This document shows positions 48,701 to 60,700 of a stretch of DNA of 64,000 nt, one piece after another (positions within the stretch are counted from its first letter, which is position 1; every line of letters begins with the position of its first letter). The DNA comes from Anaspis maculata (taxonomy: Eukaryota > Arthropoda > Insecta > Coleoptera > Scraptiidae): the NCBI GenBank assembly GCA_949128115.1, contig OX421968.1:3720001-3784000 (forward strand), given 5' to 3'. The notes below the pieces were generated by a model. The model did no database searches. It saw only the letters and a list, made by a program, of their open reading frames with translations, and was not told the DNA's origin. The translations under genes and the position numbers were made by a program.

Positions 48701-51700
48701 TTGAACCGCAAGCCATTGGGTCTCGGTCGCAGTTTTGTATCCTCTGGTGTCTTTACTTCTTAGGACCGGTATTCCCATCTCCAGATAAGTTCTGGATAAC
48801 TCTATTCGGCAGATAGGTCCTACGCAGAACGTACAGCGCAGCGTTTATCTGCCGAATAGGGTTATCCAGAACTTATCCGCAGATGGAAATATACCGGGCC
48901 TCAAAATCACCCCGGAACGCCTTATAGGTAGGCAGGGACTGGCGTATCTGGCGTAGCCTCAATACTTTAGCAGAGATTGAGAACAAATAGAACAAAAAGA
49001 TAGGAACGGACAGGTTAACATGTTTCGGTTTTTATGTTAATGAATAAATTACTGTTTCATTGAATTTGAAAGAAAAACAATTACGACTCGCGAGTAGAAA
49101 ATATACAATTAAATCGCGTCCGCAGCGGCTCTTTTGCCACAAAAAGACATTTAATTGCGCATATAAATGTTACCACTTAATTTTTTTGAGACATTAGATT
49201 AGACACAATGTAGTGTCAATAAAAACACCATCTATACTACTACCTCAATTCAGATTATCTGAAATTTCTCGTCGTGTTTTACTATAATAAAGGTATATAA
49301 AATAAGGCATTGTAAAATCTGGCTATTATACTTTATACTATACGCTTATTTCGCGCGCTAATGTATTATCCTCTCGCTGTCATCACGTTTTATACACGAC
49401 AGGTGAAAATGAGAATATAATAATATTCGCACATTTAGGAGTGGCACAATGCATGCAGGCTTCCTTCACATGTGCACCGTCGCACATTCCCGAGAATGTT
49501 TGAATTTCAGATGTAACGCAGGAGGAAATGATCGGAATTTGAGGCAAATCATTTTGCTAGATGCTGTCTCTATTCAAACTGGGTGACCTTCATTTAGTGC
49601 AGTTATAATTGAAGGTATATAAGGTATATAGCAGCGCGAATATAGTAGGTGTCTTCATAACGTGTTTGTTTATTAATGTATGGATGTAACGGTTTCTATC
49701 GATGCAAATGTTACTGCGAAATACCTTCTTGTTTTTTTTTACTGAAACAAACGCACAAACAAAAACTTATTTGAAAGTTAAATGACTTGTTTAAAACAGC
49801 CACGCCCAATATACCCGGGCGCCTCCGCCATTCCGCCACGATTTCCGCGTTGTTATTCACATATCTACTTATTCTACGAGCAGTGCAATAATATCTAGAA
49901 CGACTGGACAACCGCACATAGGTACCCACATCAGTATAAATAAAATCAAAATAAACAGTGAAGCCGCGTCTCGAATCGATTATTGAATATTAATAATTTA
50001 TCTTGTACCTTGTCAGTCTTGTGAGGTTTCGCTTTATTTTTCGCCGGTGTGTTATGCATGTCATCTTCTCCATATATGTAACACACAATGTACATACTCA
50101 TATTATAAAATATAATTTATAACATTGTTTATATTGCTGGTTCATCGGGATGTGAGACAAATTTATCAATTACTTTGCGCAACAATGATACGTTAAACAA
50201 TAAGAATTGTAAATAATACACGTACACACCGATGCTTCTCTCTGGACAAATCCGAAATAAAAATAAAAACAGCCCCCTCCCCAGAGAACAATGAAACAAC
50301 AGTCCATTAAGGTCTATTAAAAGTGGATTTATTGTCCGGAGCTGCGGAGATGAAATGCATTTTGGTTCAAATTAAATCGGAAAGTGATCAATCAAAATTT
50401 TGTTTTTCTCCCTTCAGTTTGAACCTTACATTTTTGAAGACTCCAGTAGCGCTTGTAAGAGAAAGTGCATCATCAATCTTCTTTTGACACGGCACTTGAA
50501 AATGCTCATTTTAAGACCGACACATGTTCAAAAACTACCAACCCGATTCAGGTTAGTGTCGATTTAAAAAGTGAATGCCTGCCCAAATGGACCAACTTTT
50601 TTTCAGGAACATGTTTTATACGAAAAAGAGCGATGATCATCAAAAATTGTACATGCTATTTATGGAACAACATACAATTTATGGAATAACGTATTCGTAT
50701 AATTATTCTGATGAAGCTTTTCATTCTATTCACGCTGTTATCCGAAGCAATTTTGTTGAAACCCGTGAAAACTCTATTTGTTTTCTATCTGCGTATTGTT
50801 GAAACCATTTCACACATATCACTTTCACTTTGTTTTTATTGTGTACCTTTCCAATATTGTGGTGCACCACAGTTTTGCTATCGAACTGCACCTCAGATTT
50901 ATAAATTCATAATCTAATAATAATAATATAACATAAACACACGGTACAGATATAAAGTTCGCCCGCCCGCAAATCAGTCAGTTTTAACATGGAGTTTTAG
51001 TGTGAGATTAATAAAATACGCACTCTGCAAGCCCTATTATTGTAAGACATTTTCAATCCAGGTTCAGAGATAGAGGTTAACCCCTTTAAAAAGAAAAATT
51101 CGTGACTACACATCCTTTTATGCTCTTTGAAAATCAGTGCAGGTATTCATTTCGGTTTGATTGAAAGAATAATAACTGAAATGAAATTTTCTCTAGCGGG
51201 CATGATCAGATAGTAGGTAGTATATGCTATACATACAAACATGTGCATGTGAAATAATTTATCATAATGTTGAACGGAACGCATTCAGATTTCAGTCCGG
51301 GTGATGTTGAACAAATTGAAGTAAAATTGTGTCAATAGTTTATGCCAGTTAGGAGGGAGGCATTCCTAGTTCATTGTATTTCAATTACGGGATCAGAAAG
51401 TCAATGTGGTGGGCGTCAAGCCAAGAGACAACCTTGAATTCGTTAGAACGGATGCCGATCTACTGAATCCAGATAATCACCGTGCACCACACGGCATTAT
51501 TCGTTGTTTTTCCCGAGAAATCGGCGTTATTTATGAGCGTCATGTTCGTATATGGCAATGTCTAGAGACTCTTGCGGATTTTGAAAGAATTTTTGATGTG
51601 GAGCTTAGCTCAACACAACGCCAGGAATTTTCGCTAATGCGATTATGCTTAACGTCATATTAACTTCGGCCTCCTGTGCTGTGAACGGGTGGTGAACGAT

Positions 51701-54700
51701 GTGCTTGGCTCTTTGATGAGGATGTGTTGGCATAATGATGGCAAGATCCTATCAAAATTCATTAAACTGCATTCAGACCCATTGAATTTGATTAGGTTGC
51801 CCAAATTTTTCAAGTTCACCATCGCTATCCATCAGATCAAGCATCTAATAAAAATGCTGATGGCTTAGAAGAGCATAATAATATACTAATGATATCAATT
51901 TTTGAATGCCCGCTTAGCACGAAGCGAGTCCGTGGGGGCTTTCTTTAAATTTATATTAGGTTGGGAATAAATAATTTGTCCGGCGGATCTAGGCGTCCTT
52001 GCCAGGCTGGCGACATTGTACCTCGCACACGGATCCGATTTTCTTTACCCGTGAAGAGAGAGACGAGAAGCGTGAGGCGAAAATCCAATCCCATCTCATC
52101 GCAATCCCCCGTGTCCGAGTTGAAATTTTGTGCGATTCAACCACCTGAATTATGGCTATATGGAAAAAGGCGATGCATTATGGGGGTCGTTTGGCACTTT
52201 CATGGTGTTATAAGTATACGAACGGGATTTGGCGGAAAAAATCTGCGTTACCCAGACTAGACGACCTTGTGTAATTGCTAAGGCGTCTTTGGCCAGCGAA
52301 CCCCATCTCACCACATCACAGTTTATCCTAAATAACATCATCATCAGCTGGTGACAATTTAGGCCGTTTTTACTATCGTTAGTGTTACAGTCCCAAACTG
52401 TCAGCTCGCCCCACAAGCGCGAACAAAACAATAATCGCGGACTAATACGAGTGTGAGGAGATGACATTCAGTGAGCGGCCGTCGGCCGCATTGCCCATAA
52501 ATTCAAGATGCGTGTGTGTCCAGTTCAGAACTGCTGAAAAAACCTTGTTAGTTGTTACCTGTTACCCACCACCCTCCCATTAATAAATCTGCGCTGACCC
52601 ATCATAATTCACCGATAAATTTCAAGACTAATAGGGGCGATGCGTACCCACAACAATTTGCATTTACAAACACCGTGTCGGACATGACTGTTTAAGTGCT
52701 AGTTAACGCACCGCAAAGACACCCGAAAATATGTCAGCAGCCGTGTTCGGAACTCATCATCCATCCTGATTTATGAACCTCCTGCTACTCGACCGGCAGG
52801 ATATGAGTTTGATAGATCTATCAGTATATACACACTTTCACATTCACTTTTATAAGCATCCAGCCGTGCAAGTTTGTACAGAACGACCTTTTTTTTTTCA
52901 CCCGCGCAACCAAACTGAATGATTTTGCATGACCTTAAGTCGACCCGAAATTTCCGAGAGCCAGATCTTCCAACAGATAACTTCCAGTGGGAGCACAATG
53001 AATTTCTAATGCTTTTACCAAACTTCTTTTATAGAACAAACTCATCAGGAAGTATTCGAGATTATCAATAGCCATCAGTTCCAAGTGGATGTGGATGGCC
53101 GATGATGCTCTTACCATATCAGGTTTTGTTTGGCAAGGCAGCTAAGCAAACGTATTCATAATGCACTCCATAAAATAAATGACCTCTCGCAATAGGTGTT
53201 TTATAATTTTCTGAGTGTTGACACTGCAAAATTTCTGCCAGCCACGTATAATTCTCGGCTGTACGTCACTGCTGGCGGTCCTGCATCGCTTTTACAAGCT
53301 CCATATCTGAAAAACTTGAATGAAACTTGAAACACGGCCTCTATTTTTTTTGCAAAATTCATAGATTCGCACGGACACATTATGAAAAATCCCTTTCTGA
53401 TCGTAGGTATCTACGATAGATTGCTTCATGTTCAATTGAGTATTCGTTCATTTCCATTGTCTTTCACTTTGCGCCTGTTTTTATGGTCCTCTGTTGCATG
53501 CTTGAAAACAAAAGAAAACGTCCTTGCACTGGTTGAATGCGTACCTCCATCGTGTTCTATCCTGAACTGAAAAACCCCTGACCCTATCCCTTGTACCTAT
53601 ATCTAAAATTCAATTTCCGCCTCTGCTAAGTCGCAAATTGAGCCTGTGTGATTGTGTCTCAAAGTCTCACATGAAAACCATCTGCCATCTTTGTTTGCCA
53701 CAAATTTCTAATGATCTTATTATTCTTTCCAGGATCGGCTTGTGCGGCTTCGATAACCCAATGCGAGACCAGAAAACTGAAGAATTCAAAAGACACATCG
53801 GCCATGTAAGTGACAATAGTAATTTTTCGCCCATAAACAATCTGCAGATATGCGAATATTAAGTACAAGAGTAGCACGAGTAATCGAGTTTGTGTTTATT
53901 TAGCAGCGTTGTTTATAAACCTGCAACCGGGTGGGTAGCAAACGCCTCGAGGTCCAACCAATTACCCGTTGTATATATAGAAACTATAGTACCCTTCTTT
54001 GATCTACGAGGCTTTATATTCAACAAAAGCATGATATACCTATGTATAGTCAAATTGGGTGTTTAAAGAACCATTTTTTAGACGCATATATCTAGATAAA
54101 CTGCATGCACGGTAATTGGTTGGCAAGACAAGCTTGTACTAGATAACATTTTTTCATGATTTATAAACCCACAGGGCGTGAAAATCAAGATGGACGATGC
54201 CGGCAACATTTTAATCAAGAGGGTATCGAAATGCAACGTCTACATAAAGAATACCGGTCAGGACGACGAGAACGCGATAGGGAACGAAATCCTGAAACTC
54301 CCCAACAATGCACTAGAACCAGAAAAGCCCGTCAAGGTATATTTTGGAAGCCCTCAGATCTTTTGGAAAATAAAATAAGTCAGAGGATGATCGAGTTTAT
54401 TTTCAGCTCTTCGACATGAAAAAATTCCAGTCAAACGTAAACCGAGAACTGCGCCGTGCCTACCCTGATCGTCGACGATTAGAATGTCAATGTCTCAGTG
54501 CGATAGCTTTTGTGAAATCTGAGCCAGAATTGTTAGAATGTCCCATATGGGTTCTCATCATAAACGTCGTCGCAATGGATATGCTGAAGTCGAAGCTTCC
54601 TCCAGGTACGCCCACGCTCCTCTAAAATCTCATGTCTATTCCTAACTGCCGACACGATAGTGCAACGGAAACTCAATGGAAAAAAACGATCCTAGATCGG

Positions 54701-57700
54701 CGATACTCTCTTCCCTTAGGCCTAATCCGGATCATAAATCAATTAATTGTGTTGTTTTACCCATGCGGTGTATATTTAGCAAAAACATCTAAAGCAAACA
54801 TTGCCTGCAGATAGTCTTTCGCAACCCGTCACAGCAGGATTGACACTGCTGAGTTTAAATTAAGTATGGGGTCCAGTGTTGAAGAAACCGAAATTTGTTT
54901 GGGTGATTTCTGCAATTGAGTTCTCTCGTTGCGGTGTCTGGTGGGCAGTCAGATATTACAGCAGAAGATGGCGCAAGAACTCGCCTAATAACCTTTTAAA
55001 TTGCAGTGCAACGTATTATGGACATCAAAAACAGACCACGCATCCCCATCCCAGATGAGGATCCCTACAGCGTGGCAGGTAACGGTAGCGGCTCGTCGGG
55101 CAGTTCAGGTTTCGCGGGGGCGGGCAGCGTGGCCGCCACCAGAGAACAACTCCTTTTGCAGAGCCAGCAACACGCTCAGCGTCGCAGCGAGAAACCACCT
55201 AAACTACCACCCCGCGAGAATATGTATCCCCATGACATACCTAAGGTTGGTTTTATGTTTTATTTCCCCGGCCACAGCGCCGAGTCACTCTAGAAGCCTT
55301 TGTACGCCTACAATCATAATAAACACATAAATTTCTAAGCTGTAATAGAATCTACATGACCGTTACTGAATAGATGCTATCAATTTTAATTATTGCTAGC
55401 TAACTGTGTAACAGCCCATGTACTGGCATCCAATAAAATATAACGCACACGACCACTCACCCCGTATAAATGTAACACAGACGCATATCACAGGCTCACG
55501 AATTCATATCCACCAAGGGCCAGTTTCGTTTTATACATACCTACTACTGATATAGCGACTTAGCTGAGTTTATGCCGTTTTTGTAAAACTGGCCCATACA
55601 TCCAGTTCCACCAACGAATTTAATTATTGTTAGCTACTTGAGACATTTTCTCTGATGGATTCTACGTCAGTGCTGGTTGAATGACCACGGAAAATGCATA
55701 CAAGCTATTGTGGTCTAAACACTTTTCCATAATCTTTTGTGAAACTTGTGTTTTCTGTGGTCACTAAGCCAATATTCACCAGAGAAAATATCTCAATCAG
55801 TTAACAATGATTAAATTCGCTGGTGGAACCGGCTATAAGTAAACCAACTATCCATAATCAACCCATTTGTGTCCCAAGTTTATGAAATTGGTTGAAGAAT
55901 CTAGTATCTACTGTTGAAATTCAGCAGAACATGTTTCATTTAAAGGAGTTGGATCGTTATACCGGCATAAATGGGTTAAAGTAAATTCAATGCCTCGTTA
56001 TCTGAAAAGAGCTGGAGGTATCAAAACACCTCCAACATCGTTTGATTATCTGATTTTATTCACTGCAGATTACTCTGAGTTGTTCATTTTTTACGCTCAC
56101 ATTATCCATCCAAATCCAGCAGTAGGTATACGTATTGTAAAAAGAGTAATTAACATGAAAGATATATCAAACTGCCTAGACCTGAGCCAGATAATTCCCA
56201 AGGAATGTTGATTTGCAGTGTCAAAAGAGAAAAATCATCGTCATTTCTGCCGCGAGACCTCTCATCGCGTGCATCTCTCTACATTTTTTAAGGCTAGTGT
56301 TGCTCTTTCACGACAAATCAGATTTTCAACAACAGAACTACCAAAAAATTATCATTTTGTTCCATTTTATAAAATAATTTCATAATTATAATTATTCCAG
56401 TTGCAGCGATTTTATTCAATAAATTAATTAAATGTGTAACCTTCAAGTAGTGTTGAGACAGAAAGAACAACTACACATTTGGAAGAACACGCTACAGAAT
56501 GGAAGAATTCCGGTGGAAAATTAATAAATTAATATTTTTCATTTCTCTTGAGACCAGTTTACCGCATAAGAAATTATCACAAAAGCATTCATTCTGAACA
56601 TCTACCGATGTTTACAGCTTGAATGAGATAAGAACTGTTGATAAAGAAACAAAAGTAAAACTGCATGTTATCTAGGGAAAATCATTCTTCTTGCTCGTAT
56701 GAAATAGCCTGTAACTAACATTACGAGAATGCATCGCTAATCTGCAGACTCTCGCTAATTTTTGAACCGAAAATTTTGTGTTTCATCAACGGCGATTTCC
56801 AGCCTTGAGCTGGCTGTATAGATCCCATAGAACAAGTTAACAGTATAAGTTCTGCAAAATAACTTTTCTAACATCGCCAGGGTACGCCTCAAATCATACC
56901 AAAAATGGGCGCTAGGAGCACACTTTGCTGCGGCTGGTTGGGGAATGTTAGTGTGAAATGAAGAATGTTGTGCAATATGTTTTACTGTTTAATATACCGG
57001 GTGATCATTTGAAAACTATCCACCTGCAATAACTCCCGATCCCTAGTGAATATTTTTTCGAGCAAAAACAGGTCGATTTTAATATTGAGGGGGACATCCA
57101 AAACATACATTGGCAAATTTCTATATTCACCCCCCTCGCCCCCACTCACCCCAACTTTGAAATTTCAAATGACACTACCTACCTTGCGATACATCAAATT
57201 GACGGAAATTGAATTTTCTTTCTGAAAAAAATATTTTGAAATTTTTTAACCCCACCCCCTTTTCCCTAAAAATTTTCTGGCTGTCCCATTTTATATTCTG
57301 GACCCCTCATTTTTTTCTCAATTTAGTCGGCGTCATCCTAGATAGCATCGAGCACGAAAATTCTCGGTGGAAAAAGTGCTACCCAAGTTTACCCCTTTGC
57401 TCTCCCCCACCTCAACTCCCAAATTTAACGAAACACCACCTACTTTGTGATACATCAAATTGAAGGGAATCGAATTCTCTTCCCGAAAAGAATTTTTTTG
57501 AAATTTTCTACTCCTCCCCCAATAAATTGGCCATTGGGAGTATTCTTGGGGGAAATGGGGGGCTTTAAAAATTGTGAAAAAATCTTTTCCTGCAAGAGAA
57601 TTCAATTTCCTTCAATTTGATGTGTTACAAAGTGGGTATTGACATTTTAAATTTTTGAGGTCAGGTGGGGGGAGCGAAGGGGTAAATTTGGGTGGCACTT

Positions 57701-60700
57701 TTTTGTAGAAAATTTTCTCTTCCGATGCTGTGCAGAATGACATTTACTGTATTAAAGGGAAATGGAGGTCAAGAATATTAACTTGGACGCTCAGAGGAGT
57801 TTCGGAAGAACGGGGGGTGGGGTTGAAAAATTTCTAAATATTTTTTTTAAAAAAGAATTTAATTCTCTTCAATTTTATGTATCGCAAGGTAGGTGGAGTC
57901 ATTTGAAATTTCAAAGTTGAGGTGAGTGGGGGCGAGGGGGCTTAAGATATAAATTCTCCAATGTATGTTTCAGATGTCCCCCTCGATATAAAAATCGACC
58001 TGTTTTTGCTCAAAGACATTTGCACTAGGAATCTGGAGATATTGCAGGTGGATAGTTTTCAAATGATCACCCGGTATAAGCTAACACATGCCAAGCATAT
58101 ATCGACATACGATGGCAATTTGAAACAAAATATCGTGAAAACAAATTTTCATGATTGGTCCATAACTTTTTTATGCCAGGTACAATTGAGACCAAAAAAC
58201 GTAGCTTTGATTTTGATGATGTTTTTCATCAAAGTAAATACATCAAGAGACCTTTCTCACCTGGAACAATCACCGTAGCTCAAAGTTTCATATAATATAA
58301 AACACTTTTGTCAGATCCGCGATTGCCGAACATCAGAAAAGCGTCTTTTAATAATTCCTTTTTCCAGAAAGTCCTTCTTTGAACTTGTTCTGGAATGCAA
58401 CATATTACGGCTGATGGTTAAGCTTTGGCTTAAAGTTTTCTGTCTCGCCCGTGAACTCATTCAGGTGTCTAGAAACTTCTGGACTGGATAGGTATGCACC
58501 AACGACAAATGTCAGTAGGATCTTCAGTGTTATTCGTATTCTTATGGCACCAACTTGAAATTTGTTGTCGTGTGTGTGTCAGAATTTTGAGAGAATGAAA
58601 GTAATGAGCTCTAAATGGAGGCTCAAAAACGTCTAGGACGTGGACAAGCCAAAGAGCATGAAAACATACACCATGTATCATAGGTACTATAGTTGCCAAA
58701 TAAGAGTTGTAATGTTGAAAAGGTCTTGGTGCCTACCTGATCACTTTTTCATATGTTTTCCACGTCCGTTTTCTATGCCTGTTCACCTCCTAGGTATTTT
58801 TGCGCTTTCCCTGATAACACTATACTTCCATTCTCGAAAATTCCAACACACCAAGACAACAAATTTTAAATTGGTAATAACACTGGAGATCCTACTGCCC
58901 TTCGCCATTGGTGCATATCCAGTCCGAAAATTTCTAGACACCTGAATGAGTTCATGGGCGAGATAGAAATACTCTAGAAAACTTCGAACCAAAGATTCAC
59001 CATCAGCCGTATGTTGCATTCCAGAACAAGTGTAAAGACAAAACTTCAAAATCAAAAGACGCTTTTCTGATGTTTGGCAACCGCAAGTCTGACGAAAATG
59101 TTTTAATTATGAGTCGCTATACCGAAGCTTTGAGCTAAGGTGGTTGTTTCAGGTTAAAAAGGGTATCTTACCTGGATGAAAAACATCATCAAAATCAAAG
59201 CTACGTTTTTTAGTATTTATTGAAAACAAAAATCATCAACAAATCATGAAAATATATTTTTTCTGTTTTTATCTGGAATTGTCAATTTATGTTGATAAAT
59301 CCTAGTATATGTAAGTTTACTATATAAAACAGTAAAATATATTACAAAACATTTTCCATTTCACACTTACATTCCTTAAATCAGCCGCAGAAAAATGTGC
59401 TCCCAGAGCCCATATTTTGTATGTTTTGGGGCGCACCCTGGCGATGTTTGTAGAGTTATTTTGCAGAACTTACACTGTTAACTTGTTTTGTGAGATCCAT
59501 TTAACGAGCTCAAGGCTGGAAATCGCTGTAAATGGCACACAAAATTTTCAATTCGAAAATAAGCGAGAGTCTGCTATTTTTGCGGTTTTCGGATGTCAAA
59601 TATGGGGTCGATTTGATTTCTAATGTAAAAATAAACTCGATATTCGTGTTCAGGAGGTCAAAGTTAGTAAGAAAACATATCCCACATGCCTATGTTTTAC
59701 AAAAATTCAGGTCCTGTCAAAAATCGTCGCCATCTTTTTTTCTGAGTGGGAAATGTTGACGCATCCTTGGAGAAAATTAATCACCTTGGTATGAGTAGTT
59801 ATCATGCCAAAGGGCATCCCGTCTAATTAATTTGCGGTGTTCAAAATCGTAGCACCCCGACTAGTGCAAAATTTTCGGTGTGTCGTATTCATTGTTGCGT
59901 AGTTTATTTTCGTTGTTTCAAAAGATTTTTAGTAAACTGTTTATGGTGAAATATTGAGTACAAAAAGTCAACCACTGAATCTGTATTGAATTTCTGTTTT
60001 CTATACAGGGATTACAGGGTGAATTGTGGATCCTGAAAATTATATTTTTCCTAAAAGTACCTGCAAACAGTTACAGTGGTCCCATATCCCATAACCTATG
60101 TAACGGCACCAGTAAAAGACAATTTATTTTCATGGAATTCCTTTGCTTCTGGTTTTTGAGGAAAACTAAATTTTTGGAGTTCATGACTCACCCTATAGGT
60201 ACAGGGTGTTTTTGCGATGATAGCAAAAAATCAACTGTGAGTAGATGTCATCAAAATATGACGAAGACCTATGTACCATTTTGCAAAGTTCGGCCTAATG
60301 ACGAAGATACAGCCCTTCAAAGTTCACTTTTTTCGAATTTCGAAAACTTGTAACTCAGGATCGTTTCGACAAACTTAGCATAAGCTGATTTGTCATAGAT
60401 ATCTATCAACCTGTCAAATTTTGAAAGAATCCAATCAGTGGCATAGAAAGGGTCACCTCAAGTCAACTTTTCTTCGGATGCTTCTAAATTATTGACTAAC
60501 TCCTACACCACTAGTTGAATTCTTTAAAAAGTTGCCAGGTCGCTAGAGAGCTTGGACAAATCAGGGTATGCTGAATTAGAGTTAGTTTCGTCAAAACGTC
60601 ACTGAGCTACAATTTTTTTTTAATCCGAAAAAGGTCAACTTTGAAGGGCTGTATCTTCATTAATAGGGCGAACTTTGCAAGATGGTGTATAGGTTTCAGT

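Larger units (their letters stand above)
53806..55006 (+). other. Introns 3 to 5 between the MH2 exons
   Basis: Introns of 369, 70 and 401 nt (53806-54174, 54337-54406, 54606-55006), ordinary GT-AG, without repeats. The tight cluster of exons 3 to 6 contrasts with the very long introns on either side. Confidence 0.85.

Noticed and set aside
51406..51663. 85-codon frame in intron 2
   Set aside because: Amino-acid composition looks plausible but there is no recognised motif, promoter or splice context; could be a decayed element.
51961..52260. 99-codon frame in intron 2
   Set aside because: No domains; overlaps an equally long frame on the other strand.
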